64,000 nucleotides of DNA from Chryseomicrobium sp. FSL W7-1435 (lineage in GTDB: Bacteria > Bacillota > Bacilli > Bacillales_A > Planococcaceae): contig NZ_CP151997.1 of the NCBI RefSeq assembly GCF_038595005.1, forward strand, positions 2,294,001-2,358,000. Direction: 5' to 3'. Under the pieces are notes generated by a model. The model saw only the letters and a list, made by a program, of their open reading frames with translations. It was not told the DNA's origin and searched no databases. The stretch's first letter is position 1. Every line of letters begins with the position of its first letter. Both the position numbers and the translations under genes were made by a program. Shown here in pieces: positions 1 to 7,704 of the stretch.

Positions 1-112
1 CATGTCCTGCTAAAAATAAAGGGATTAATTTACTTTGAATGGGCATTTCTTGTTCAAAGTTTTCCTTTTCCCATTTGTCTTGCCAAATCGCGTCTAATTG
101 CTGAATTGTCAT
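1..112 (-). CDS. N-terminal part of an unidentified protein (cut by window edge)
   Basis: An ATG at 112-110 on the minus strand follows an AGAGGTG ribosome site. The frame stays open for 37 codons to the window edge, giving a peptide that starts MTIQQLDAIWQDKWEKEN. It is soluble, rich in charged residues and glutamine, with no signal peptide. I do not recognise the family from this fragment. It lies 74 nt downstream of the FbpB-like gene on the same strand, with a terminator between them, so it probably has its own promoter. Confidence 0.6.
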   Translation of the reverse strand, partial: MTIQQLDAIWQDKWEKENFEQEMPIQSKLIPLFLAGH

Positions 113-157
113 ACTAACACCTCTTCTTTTCTACTCTATAGTTTACCATAGGTGGAC

Positions 158-181
158 AAAAAAAAGCCCTCTCGGAAGAGG
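158..181 (-). terminator. Intrinsic terminator after the FbpB-like gene
   Basis: Read on the minus strand, CCTCT-TCCG-AGAGG is followed by GC and a run of eight T. It lies 6 nt beyond the stop codon of the small gene at 187-351. Confidence 0.8.
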
Positions 182-186
182 ACAAT

Positions 187-351
187 TCATGACGCCGTAT
201 CTTGACTGGCTGTATAAATTTTTTGCAATTCATAAAAAGACAATTCAAATAGTTGGCGTCCATCGACTTTAAAAATTCCTTGGTCGATTAAACGTTGTAA
301 AAGTTCATCACGTCGTAGTTCAGTCATTGAGTTTTTCTTGATGCTGTTCAC
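187..351 (-). CDS. FbpB-like small protein (Fur-regulated basic protein family)
   Basis: This 54-residue frame starts at a GTG (351-349) placed 8 nt after an AAGGGAG ribosome site; an in-frame ATG at 327 would give 46 residues but lacks a ribosome site. The core residues RRDELLQRLIDQGIFKVDGR followed by QLFELSFYELQ resemble the short 'LIxxGxYKxxGRQLYELTLSELE' signature I recall for the Fur-regulated basic protein FbpB family. In Bacillus subtilis, FbpA, FbpB and FbpC are small basic proteins of the iron-sparing response. This copy is not strikingly basic, and I see no clear Fur box upstream, so iron control is inferred from the family only. It is divergent from the HAD gene at 440. Confidence 0.72.
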   Translation of the reverse strand: MNSIKKNSMTELRRDELLQRLIDQGIFKVDGRQLFELSFYELQKIYTASQDTAS

Positions 352-439
352 ATGGAACACTCCCTTAAAAATAAATGCTCTTACCTATACCCCTGTTTAA
401 GGTACAATAAACCTAAACTTCCAATAAGAAGGTGTAGAG

Positions 440-1210
440 ATGAAAAAAGTACTGCTATTTGATTTGGATGACACGCTGCTTTGGGACAAACAAAGTGTTG
501 ATAAAGCTTTACTAAAAACATGCGTAGAACTCTATCCAGAAAACCCAGAAGCTCTTTTAGCGTCAGTAAGAAAAACAGCACCAGCGCTCTATTCAACGTA
601 CCCATTTTATGAGTTCACACAAAAAATTGGTATCAATCCTTTTGAAGGACTGTGGGGAACATTTCATGACGAAACGTTTAGTTTCCCAGTTATGCATGAG
701 TTTATAGGAGATTACCAGTTCAAAACATGGAACACATCGTTAAATTCTGTTGGCATTTTTGATGAACAAATGGCTCATGAGGCGGTGGAGAAATTCAAGA
801 ACCACAGACTGCACTCCCCTTATCTCTACGAATCGACTATTCAAGTGCTTGAAGAGCTTGCTCCTGCTTACCGTTTGGGACTTTTGACAAATGGCGCACC
901 TAGTCTGCAAAATACAAAGTTAACTTTGACTCCTGAGCTTAGACCTTACTTTGAACACATCGTCATATCAGGTGAAGTGGGAATAGGAAAACCAGATAGC
1001 GTTCCTTTCCAAGAACTCCTGAAGCGCATGCAAGTGACTTTTGAAGAAGCTGTTATGATTGGAGATAATCTAAAAACAGATATTCAGGGTGCCTATACGC
1101 TTGGCATGGAGTCAATTTGGATCAACCACCATCAAGTGGAAGGGCCAAATTCCGTTCAGCCCACTCATACAGTTTCCACCTTAGACGAGATAGTGAAAAT
1201 TTTACTGTAG
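440..1210 (+). CDS. HAD-family phosphatase, candidate phosphoserine phosphatase
   Basis: A 256-residue haloacid dehalogenase superfamily hydrolase with all four motifs: DLDDT (nucleophile Asp8, general acid Asp10), LLTNG, the Lys of GKPD, and IGDNLKTD. The helical cap between motifs I and II is typical of the YsaA/YjjG subgroup. It should hydrolyse a small phosphomonoester in the cytoplasm. It converges on an operon of a class V aminotransferase and serA across a shared terminator, so dephosphorylation of phosphoserine, the last step of serine synthesis, is an attractive inference. B. subtilis YsaA has been linked to that reaction. Pyrimidine nucleotidase or phosphoglycolate phosphatase activity remains possible. 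An AAGGTG ribosome site precedes the ATG. Confidence 0.85.
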   Translation: MKKVLLFDLDDTLLWDKQSVDKALLKTCVELYPENPEALLASVRKTAPALYSTYPFYEFTQKIGINPFEGLWGTFHDETFSFPVMHEFIGDYQFKTWNTSLNSVGIFDEQMAHEAVEKFKNHRLHSPYLYESTIQVLEELAPAYRLGLLTNGAPSLQNTKLTLTPELRPYFEHIVISGEVGIGKPDSVPFQELLKRMQVTFEEAVMIGDNLKTDIQGAYTLGMESIWINHHQVEGPNSVQPTHTVSTLDEIVKILL

Positions 1211-1225
1211 GCAGCTAGTTGAATT

Positions 1226-1281
1226 GAAATCCTAAAAGCCAGACAGTTGCCTGCTCAACTGTCTGGCATTAGGAATTTCAA
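1226..1281. terminator. Shared bidirectional terminator between the HAD gene and serA
   Basis: A long stem, GCCAGACAGTTG pairing with CAACTGTCTGGC, is extended by an outer GAAATCCTAA / TTAGGAATTTC pairing. It lies exactly between two converging stop codons (1210 and 1293). T-tracts are short on both sides. Confidence 0.75.
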
Positions 1282-1292
1282 GTTTTACTTAC

Positions 1293-2876
1293 CTACAATT
1301 CAATCGCAATAACATCCTCTATATCAGGCAGTGTCTTTAGCTTAGTCACACTGCCAGCCTTCACATGTTTATCCACTGTCAGCATCATAATCGCAGCACC
1401 ACCTCGTTCGGCTCGGCCCACTTGCATAGTCGCGATATTGATGCGCTCTTCTGCTAGAGACATACCCACTCGTCCAATGGCTCCAGGCTGATCCTTATGA
1501 CGAATGAATACAAGGTGCGCCTCAAGTGGTACATCCACAATAAAATCATCTACCCTCACAATTCGTGCGCCGAGACCATTCAATAACGTACCTGACACTT
1601 TACGTACTTCGACTTTTGTTAGAACTTCTACCGTAATTAAACTCGTAAATCCTTTAGATTGAGAAGTCTTTTGTTCAACTACAGTAATACCCAATCTGTC
1701 TGCAAAGAGCTTGGCGTTTACTTCATTGACTGACTCTCCAAGACGACTGCGCAAAAATCCTTTCAAAACATTCCGTGTAATCGGTGAAACATCGATATCT
1801 TGAAGTTCTCCTGAATAAACCACTCGGAATTCCTCAACCAAACCATTCGCTAGATCTTGAACAAAAGAACCAAGTTTTTCTCCTAAAAGCAAGTACGGTT
1901 CTACTTTCTTTAATACATCTTTTGGTACAGCGGATAAGTTCACAGGATTTTTTACTGCCTGTCCTGTGAAATAACGGACAACATCATCACAAACATCCAC
2001 CGCTACAACTTCTTGCGCCTCTACTGTACTTGCCCCTAAATGAGGTGTCGCAATGACTTGTGGCAGTGACAACAGTTTGTGATCTACGAAAGGCTCGATT
2101 TCGAATACATCGAGAGCAGCACCTGCTACTTTGCCACTTTGGATTGCATCATATAGAGCGTCCTCATCAATGATGCCACCACGAGCACAGTTGACTAACT
2201 GGACACCTGGCTTCATTTTTTCAAATGCCTCTTGGTTCAACAAGTGCTTCGTTTCTTTGACGAGAGGCGTATGGACCGTTATAAAATCTGCCACTTGAAT
2301 GACCTCATCCACCGTTCCCATAGTCACCCCTAACTTTTCAGCCTTCTCTACTGTTAAAAATGGATCATAGGCAACGACTTTCATTCGCTGACCTTTGGCT
2401 CGTTGAGCGACTTCTGCTCCGATTCGACCGAGCCCTATAACACCTAACGTCTTTCCTTTCAGCTCAACTCCAATAAATGATTTTCGGTCCCACTGACGAT
2501 TTTTCAGAGCATGAAAAGCTTGAGGAATATTTCGTGCAAGAGACATCAACATAGCAAGGGTATGCTCGGCAGCAGAGTTTGTATTTCCATCGGGTGCATT
2601 GACGACAAGCACTCCTTGTTCAGTAGCTGCTTGCAAATCGATATTATCGACACCCACTCCGGCCCTACCAATAATCTTCAAGCGAAGTGCTGCATGAATG
2701 ACAGCAGCATCAATCGTTGTTTGACTGCGAACGAGAAGTGCGTCGTAATCTGCTACCTTGTCTAGCAGTTCTTCTCTTGATAGATTGGTCAGAATGTCGA
2801 CTTGGCTTGATGGGTGGTCTCGAAGGGGTTGGAGTCCTTCCTCAGAAAGTGGATCACACACTAATACTTTAAACAT
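1293..2876 (-). CDS. serA: D-3-phosphoglycerate dehydrogenase
   Basis: Oxidises 3-phosphoglycerate to 3-phosphohydroxypyruvate with NAD+, the first step of serine synthesis. The 527 residues give the long form: substrate and Rossmann domains with GLGRIG at 148-153 and the catalytic triad Arg232, Glu261 and His279 (ARGG, EIEP, TPHLG contexts), then an allosteric substrate-binding domain and a C-terminal ACT domain (about 455-527) that usually mediates serine feedback. Its ATG overlaps the end of the upstream aminotransferase gene by 8 nt, and its GGAGGG ribosome site lies inside that gene, so the two are translationally coupled under one Ser T-box. Confidence 0.97.
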   Translation of the reverse strand: MFKVLVCDPLSEEGLQPLRDHPSSQVDILTNLSREELLDKVADYDALLVRSQTTIDAAVIHAALRLKIIGRAGVGVDNIDLQAATEQGVLVVNAPDGNTNSAAEHTLAMLMSLARNIPQAFHALKNRQWDRKSFIGVELKGKTLGVIGLGRIGAEVAQRAKGQRMKVVAYDPFLTVEKAEKLGVTMGTVDEVIQVADFITVHTPLVKETKHLLNQEAFEKMKPGVQLVNCARGGIIDEDALYDAIQSGKVAGAALDVFEIEPFVDHKLLSLPQVIATPHLGASTVEAQEVVAVDVCDDVVRYFTGQAVKNPVNLSAVPKDVLKKVEPYLLLGEKLGSFVQDLANGLVEEFRVVYSGELQDIDVSPITRNVLKGFLRSRLGESVNEVNAKLFADRLGITVVEQKTSQSKGFTSLITVEVLTKVEVRKVSGTLLNGLGARIVRVDDFIVDVPLEAHLVFIRHKDQPGAIGRVGMSLAEERINIATMQVGRAERGGAAIMMLTVDKHVKAGSVTKLKTLPDIEDVIAIEL

Positions 2877-4029
2877 GGACGTTCCCTCCTATAAGTGCTT
2901 TTTGTGCCGCTACTGTACCTTGCCCAGCTTCGAATACATGGCCTAAGTCAGTTAACACAACTTCTAATGCGCTAATTATAAGCAACACATCTGTTGCTGA
3001 ACAATAGCCCATGTGTCCGATTCGAAGTACGGTATCTTTTTGATGGCCTTGACCACCCGCAATTCGAATGCCAAATCTCTCACTCAATTGTTTTCGGACT
3101 TGTTTAGCTTCTATTCCTGGAGTGAGAAAGGCTGTGACAGTGGGTGATGCAAAGGCATCACCTGCCAATAATTCTAAGTTGAGGGCACGAAGAGCTGCCC
3201 GTGTCATATCGCGTAGTTGTAAATGTCGTTTAAAAACACTCTCTAGTGTTTCCTCTTTCATAAGTTGCATGACTTCCTGCAAGCCATAAAGTAGAGAAGT
3301 TGCAGGTGTAAAAGGAGTCGAAAATTCTTGTGCTGCCTTCTCGTACTTTAGAAGATCTAAATAGAATCGTGGCCGTGGGTTGGCGTTCATCTTCTGTCTT
3401 GCATCATCACTAAACGCAACGAACATCAATCCACCTGGCAACATAAATGCTTTTTGTGAACCTGTTACGACAACATCGAGTTTCCATTGATCCATCTCAA
3501 GCTCTACTCCTCCAATACAAGAAACCCCATCGACAATTACCAGTGCATTTGATTGGGAATGGATGAGTTCTGAAAGCTCAGCAATTGGATTTAAAACTGA
3601 AGTCGAAGTTTCGCAATACGTTATAAATACTGCAGCACTATCTGGATTTTCATGAAGCAGTTGTTCTAATTTTTTAGGATTTACAGGTTCTCCCCATACT
3701 TCTTCAAGAATAATGGTCTCAATTTGATAGCTTTTACAAATTGCAGCAAAGCGTTCTCCAAATGCACCCGTCACGCACACTATTACTTTGTCGCCAGGGG
3801 CTACTGTATTGACAACTGCTGCTTCGAGCCCTGACGTTCCACTTCCAGCAACAACTGATACCACTTGTTTTGTGCCAAAAATTTGCTGCATTCCTGGTTG
3901 AATTGATTTCAACAATTCGGCTGTTTCTGGATCACGATGCCCTATCATCGGCTGCTGCATCGCTCTCTGAACACTAGGCGGAATTGGTGTCGGTCCCGGA
4001 ATTCGTAAAATAGTTTGATTTTGTAGCAT
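2869..4029 (-). CDS. Class V aminotransferase, serine-pathway type
   Basis: A 386-residue PLP-dependent fold type I, class V aminotransferase of the alanine-glyoxylate / serine-pyruvate / purine-catabolism group. The Schiff-base lysine is Lys193 in TGSQKAF and the PLP-binding Asp is Asp167 in IVDGVS. N-terminal IPGPTPIPPSV is typical of this family. It is the first gene of a two-gene operon with serA behind a T-box whose specifier reads as Ser, and no classical serC is visible here. I infer that it supplies the phosphoserine aminotransferase step, making phosphoserine from phosphohydroxypyruvate and glutamate. Alanine-glyoxylate or ureidoglycine-glyoxylate transamination are alternatives. Confidence 0.88.
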   Translation of the reverse strand: MLQNQTILRIPGPTPIPPSVQRAMQQPMIGHRDPETAELLKSIQPGMQQIFGTKQVVSVVAGSGTSGLEAAVVNTVAPGDKVIVCVTGAFGERFAAICKSYQIETIILEEVWGEPVNPKKLEQLLHENPDSAAVFITYCETSTSVLNPIAELSELIHSQSNALVIVDGVSCIGGVELEMDQWKLDVVVTGSQKAFMLPGGLMFVAFSDDARQKMNANPRPRFYLDLLKYEKAAQEFSTPFTPATSLLYGLQEVMQLMKEETLESVFKRHLQLRDMTRAALRALNLELLAGDAFASPTVTAFLTPGIEAKQVRKQLSERFGIRIAGGQGHQKDTVLRIGHMGYCSATDVLLIISALEVVLTDLGHVFEAGQGTVAAQKALIGGNVHV

Positions 4030-4082
4030 GTACTCATCTCCTTGAACTCATGGTCAACTTCAGCTAGCTACCTTTACAATTG

Positions 4083-4338
4083 AAAAAAGCTCTTCACACC
4101 TTGTCCTCTGACAAGGGGCGAAGAGCTTTGCTCACGCGGTACCACCCTCATTTTACTGACTACACTCAGTCTCTTAATGAAAGAAGGTAACGACTTCCGT
4201 ACGGACAGACATTCCCGTCTGCCTATTCAAGAGTGGAATTGAAAAAGATGTGACTGATTTGCACCGACCATCAGCTCTCTTATACACATCATTTCTTCAA
4301 CATGGCTCTGTCTAAATAGTTGGCTGAATCTGAAGTTA
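4083..4338 (-). promoter_or_regulatory. T-box leader, serine specifier (UCC)
   Basis: On the minus strand the leader holds the T-box sequence GGGTGGTACCGCG (4149-4137), followed by a terminator stem AAAGCTCTTC / GAAGAGCTTTTTT (4129-4083). Upstream, Stem I includes AGAGAG, the distal loop GGTCGGTGCAAA and the specifier context AATTCCACTCTTGA. The triplet TCC at 4237-4235 followed by A fits a serine codon. Uncharged tRNA-Ser should stabilise the antiterminator and allow transcription of the aminotransferase-serA operon. Function comes from the T-box class; the specifier is my reading of the loop. Confidence 0.92.
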
Positions 4339-4343
4339 TTCTT

Positions 4344-4371
4344 AGTCTACCAACGAAAAAAATATTGTCAA
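4344..4371 (-). promoter_or_regulatory. SigA-type promoter of the T-box-aminotransferase-serA operon
   Basis: On the minus strand, TTGACA (4371-4366) and TAGACT (4349-4344) are separated by 16 nt. Transcription would start just before Stem I of the T-box. Confidence 0.75.
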
Positions 4372-4415
4372 TACATTCAGATAACTTGTAAACGCTATCA
4401 TTTAAAATTATTTTA

Positions 4416-4444
4416 TTGACTTCTAAAATCTCAAGTTGTACACT
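4416..4444 (+). promoter_or_regulatory. SigA-type promoter of the aspartokinase gene
   Basis: TTGACT (4416-4421), a 17-nt spacer, then TACACT (4439-4444). It sits about 50 nt before the start codon and back to back with the T-box promoter. Confidence 0.8.
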
Positions 4445-4494
4445 CATAACATTCATTTGTTTTTCTCAGAAGAACACAGATAGGAGGCCATGGC

Positions 4495-5850
4495 ATGATT
4501 GTTTGTAAATTTGGCGGCACTTCGATGGCAAGTGGCCATCAATTTCATAAAGTGAAACATGTCTTGGACCTTGACGATTCAAGAAAAATTGTTGTGGTCT
4601 CAGCCCCTGGCAAGCGATTCGCTAGTGATCAAAAGGTAACGGACTTATTAATTGAAGCATTCTATGAAGGACCTAGTTCCAAATCGGTTGCGCTCATCAT
4701 ACAACGGTTTGAGGAAATACGTGAGCAGCTCTCGCTTCCAGAAGAACTTGTTGAACAATTAACTAGCGAACTTCATCAACGATTGCTTGCTTCTCAAGGT
4801 GAATTATCTTCCCGACTAGATGCCGTAAAGGCTATTGGTGAAGAATTTAGTGCACGGTTTTTCGCGGCTTTTCTAAAGAGCTTAGGTAGAAAATCTCGTT
4901 TTGCGGATCCCGCTGAAATAGGCATCTACATGACAGCCAGTAATCAAAGAGCTCAGCTACTAGATGAGTCTTATGAAATGTTAAAGAAATTAAAAGACAC
5001 CCAAGAAATTGTTGTTGTGCCTGGGTTTTATGGATACACGAAAGATGGTGTTCTGCGCACGTTTGAACGCGGTGGATCAGATATTACAGGATCCATCCTT
5101 GCCGCAGCTGTTCAAGCAGACCTTTATGAAAATTTCACAGATGTCGATTTTGTCTATGCCGCGAACCCTAATATTATTGAAAGCCCTCAGCAAATTGAAG
5201 AAATCACCTACCGTGAAATGCGTGAACTTTCTTACGCCGGTTTCACCGTAATTCATGACGAGGCACTGATGCCTGTGTACCGAAAACAAATCCCTGTCGC
5301 CATCAAGAACACGAATAACCCAGACGCACCCGGAACGAAAATTGTAGCTTTTAGACCTTTGACAGACCAACCCGTCACAGGTTTAACTGCTGATCAAGGC
5401 TTTTCAATTCTTTATGTCAGCAAGTATTTAATGAATAGAGAACTTGGTTTTGGAAGAAAATTGTTGCAGATAATTGAGGAGGAGGGAATTTCTTATGAAC
5501 ACACTCCCTCTGGTTTGGATGATATCTCGGTCATTATTAGAAGTCACTATCTTGATTCTAAAAAAGAGCAACGCATTGTTTACCGTGTCCTACATGAATT
5601 GGGTGCAGAAGTTGCTTACTTCAAACATGGTCTTTCCATGATTGTATTAGTAGGAGAAGGCATGAGAAATTCTACAGGACTCGCAGCTAGAGCCACAGCA
5701 GCTATCTCGGATACAGGTGCAAATATTGAGATGATTAATCAAGGCTCTTCAGAAGTTAGCCTAGTGTTTGGCGTTTTAGAACAAGATCAAGTAAAAATTG
5801 TTCATGCCCTTTATGACGCCTTCTTTTCCCGTGTCAAGGTAAGAACTTGA
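4495..5850 (+). CDS. yclM: Aspartate kinase (aspartokinase III type)
   Basis: Phosphorylates aspartate, the entry step to lysine, diaminopimelate, threonine and methionine. The 451 residues begin with the kinase signature KFGGTS (5-10) and end with two ACT regulatory domains (roughly 310-451, including GANIEMINQGSSE). Length and the uninterrupted AK-ACT-ACT layout match B. subtilis aspartokinase III (YclM/ThrD) rather than the subunit-overlapping LysC of aspartokinase II. The start follows AGGAGG at 4482-4487; the nearer ATG at 4490 hits a stop after two codons. Monocistronic with its own promoter; no lysine riboswitch is visible in the short leader. Confidence 0.94.
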   Translation: MIVCKFGGTSMASGHQFHKVKHVLDLDDSRKIVVVSAPGKRFASDQKVTDLLIEAFYEGPSSKSVALIIQRFEEIREQLSLPEELVEQLTSELHQRLLASQGELSSRLDAVKAIGEEFSARFFAAFLKSLGRKSRFADPAEIGIYMTASNQRAQLLDESYEMLKKLKDTQEIVVVPGFYGYTKDGVLRTFERGGSDITGSILAAAVQADLYENFTDVDFVYAANPNIIESPQQIEEITYREMRELSYAGFTVIHDEALMPVYRKQIPVAIKNTNNPDAPGTKIVAFRPLTDQPVTGLTADQGFSILYVSKYLMNRELGFGRKLLQIIEEEGISYEHTPSGLDDISVIIRSHYLDSKKEQRIVYRVLHELGAEVAYFKHGLSMIVLVGEGMRNSTGLAARATAAISDTGANIEMINQGSSEVSLVFGVLEQDQVKIVHALYDAFFSRVKVRT

Positions 5851-6188
5851 CAGAGCATTTATACCATGTTAAGATAGTAAAGTTAAATGGTTAGACTATT
5901 GAGTTGAATCTGGCATTCTGCTCATGTTTTTTATGATGCTTATTCATACTGGCGCGGCTATAGGGCTGCAATGACGAAAAAGTAGGTAGGGTTTTCGTTG
6001 CTTAAGTTAGAAGACACCAGTAGAAGAAATTCCGCGGCAAAGTGAAGATTTCTTATATACATTCAATTTAATCGTTTTACCATACTAGAGGGACATGTCA
6101 AATTGACATGTCCCTCGTCTAATTTATTGCGTAATTTGTGCTCCCCTGCTATTGTAAATTTTATAGTTTGATGAAAAAGGTGAACACC
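5851..6188. other. Intergenic block without a convincing gene
   Basis: 338 nt between the aspartokinase stop and the YihY-type start. It holds a small stem ACGAAAA...TTTTCGT (about 5972-5996) around AGTAGGTAGGG and a GC-rich patch near 5950-5970. The perfect inverted repeat 6088-6116 is listed separately. A 16-codon frame starting ATGTTTTTTATGATG near 5926 has no ribosome site. I cannot match the block to a known RNA class. Confidence 0.5.
6088..6116. terminator. Perfect 14-bp inverted repeat, probable terminator
   Basis: GAGGGACATGTCAA, one A, then TTGACATGTCCCTC: perfect arms with a 1-nt centre, followed by GTCTAATTT. No gene ends immediately before it, so it may instead be a protein-binding palindrome upstream of the YihY-type gene. 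Confidence 0.55.
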
Positions 6189-7004
6189 ATGCTATTACAA
6201 TTAGATACGCTAAAAACAGCTCTTGGTCGTTTTTTCATAGAAAGATACTATGACCAAGCTGCTCAGACCGCTTATTATTTAATGCTGTCTATCTTTCCTT
6301 TCTTATTATTTGTTTTATCCTTACTGAATTTTTTGCCTATCAACTTAGATTCTTTATTGTTATTCATAGAACCCTACGCACCAGGAAATACGTATGGATT
6401 TATAGAAGACAATGTCCTTCGTATTGTAGAGGGAAATCAAGGTGGAGTACTTTCCATCAGTCTACTTTCAGCCTTTTGGCTAGCTAGTATGGCGGTTCAG
6501 TCTCTTGCAAGAAGCTTTGCAGCGGCTTATGAAAAGGAAACGGCTATTCCATTTTGGAGAACTCTCATGCATGATCTTGGTGTAACGGCTATTTTTATGA
6601 TCATGATCCCGGTCTCTTTATTTGTGCCATTAGTTGAAAAAGGCATTCTTTGGTTTGTTGCACAAGCAGGTGAATTAGAGACTTGGTCCTTCTGGATTGC
6701 CTTGTGGCCGGTAGTAAAATGGATCACAGGAAGTATTTTCTTATTTTTATTTTTCTTGTTCTTCTATTCCATATTGCCAAAAAAACGTTTAGCCATTCGC
6801 ACGATAATACCAGGAGCTCTCTTTACGACATTGTCTTGGCAGTTTATTTCTTGGTTTTACGGGCAAATCATAGGTTACGTCTCATATACAGAAATCTATG
6901 GTCAATTAGCCGGTATCATCATTTTAATGATTTGGCTTTATTTGTCGGCTACTGTGCTATTAATTGGCGGGTTGATAAACGCAACCACCTATCAAAAGAA
7001 GTAA
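6189..7004 (+). CDS. YihY/BrkB-family inner membrane protein
   Basis: A 271-residue multi-pass membrane protein with about six hydrophobic segments. It has the family's amphipathic N-terminus (FFIERYYDQAAQTAYYLMLS) and the late GALFTTLSWQ and YGQLAGIIILMIWLYLSATV segments. YihY/BrkB proteins (B. subtilis YfkH is similar in length) have no firmly established function, and the old annotation as ribonuclease BN is wrong. I start it at the ATG at 6189 because AAAAGGTG lies 6 nt upstream; an upstream in-frame ATG at 6138 has no ribosome site. Confidence 0.88.
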   Translation: MLLQLDTLKTALGRFFIERYYDQAAQTAYYLMLSIFPFLLFVLSLLNFLPINLDSLLLFIEPYAPGNTYGFIEDNVLRIVEGNQGGVLSISLLSAFWLASMAVQSLARSFAAAYEKETAIPFWRTLMHDLGVTAIFMIMIPVSLFVPLVEKGILWFVAQAGELETWSFWIALWPVVKWITGSIFLFLFFLFFYSILPKKRLAIRTIIPGALFTTLSWQFISWFYGQIIGYVSYTEIYGQLAGIIILMIWLYLSATVLLIGGLINATTYQKK

Positions 7005-7010
7005 ACAAAA

Positions 7011-7047
7011 GCGCTCACTCCAGAACACCGGAATGAGCGCATTTTTA
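7011..7047. terminator. Bidirectional terminator between the YihY-type and UPF0145 genes
   Basis: GCGCTCA-CTCC...GGA-ATGAGCGC with an A-rich tract before and ATTTTTATTT after, lying between converging genes. Confidence 0.85.
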
Positions 7048-7362
7048 TTTTTCAAATGTAACCGCAGTACCTGTCGCTATACACATCATCATACCATCAC
7101 GTAATGTTTCAAAATCCAAATCTACTGCAATGACAGCGTCTGCTCCCAACTGGCTAGCTTTCACTTTCATTTCTTCAATGGCGATTTGACGTCCTTCAGA
7201 GAGCTTATTTTCATAGGCTGAACTACGACCTCCTACGATATCTGTCACAGATGCAAATAAATCGCGAACGACATTTGCCCCCATGATGGCCTCTCCTGTA
7301 ACAATTCCGTGATACACTGCAATCTTTTTACCTTCAATGGTATTTGTGGTTGTGACTAACAT
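7045..7362 (-). CDS. UPF0145 / YbjQ-family protein
   Basis: A 105-residue protein with the family hallmarks: N-terminal TTTNTIEGKKI, a central GGRSSAYE, and the ending ADAVIAVDLDFETL then a small beta-sheet MMMCIATGTAVTFE. YbjQ/DUF74 proteins form small beta-rich oligomers, sometimes annotated as heavy-metal-binding; no function is established. Of two adjacent in-frame ATGs I choose the one at 7362, 7-8 nt after GGAGG; the one at 7368 would be only 2 nt from it. Single gene, convergent with the YihY-type gene. Confidence 0.9.
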   Translation of the reverse strand: MLVTTTNTIEGKKIAVYHGIVTGEAIMGANVVRDLFASVTDIVGGRSSAYENKLSEGRQIAIEEMKVKASQLGADAVIAVDLDFETLRDGMMMCIATGTAVTFEK

Positions 7363-7413
7363 AAACATTCCTCCTCTTCTCTACTCTCATACGAAAAAGC
7401 GAAAGAAAAAGTT

Positions 7414-7704
7414 TCACCGTTTTTGTTGGTCAAGATGAAATTCAGCAAAGGTAAGAAACGGGGAAGGATCTTCTTTCACGCGGTAGCTGAACATGCCTTG
7501 ATAGGTATGCAAGTAAAGAAGTCCTTCGCCACTAGAAAATGGTTTATACGAAATATCATAAACTTGATGCCAAGTATACTTTCGGATTGCACAACTGACA
7601 CCAATGTCTGTCACATGAAGAAAGTTTTCAGTCTCTTGATTGCGCTGCATTAAATAAAAATCAATTTCTCGGTGGACTTGATAGTAGGCAAGCTTGACAG
7701 TCAT
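7414..7704 (-). CDS. Conserved-looking hypothetical protein, 96 residues
   Basis: I do not recognise this protein. It has alternating beta-type segments (FYLMQRN, VSCAIRKYTWHQVYDI, LLYLHTYQGMFSYRV) and aromatic residues, no signal peptide and no membrane segment. The pattern could be a small PH-like or beta-sandwich fold, a guess from residue spacing only. Its ATG overlaps the stop of the upstream FAD oxidoreductase by 4 nt (ATGA), so the two are translationally coupled. Confidence 0.7.
   Translation of the reverse strand: MTVKLAYYQVHREIDFYLMQRNQETENFLHVTDIGVSCAIRKYTWHQVYDISYKPFSSGEGLLYLHTYQGMFSYRVKEDPSPFLTFAEFHLDQQKR

Noticed and set aside
5926-5976. 16-codon frame MFFMMLIHTGAAIGLQ, possible small hydrophobic toxin
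   Set aside because: No ribosome site, no promoter and no antitoxin RNA signature visible.
6138-6188. 17-residue N-terminal extension of the YihY-type protein
   Set aside because: No ribosome site before 6138; AAAAGGTG fits the ATG at 6189.
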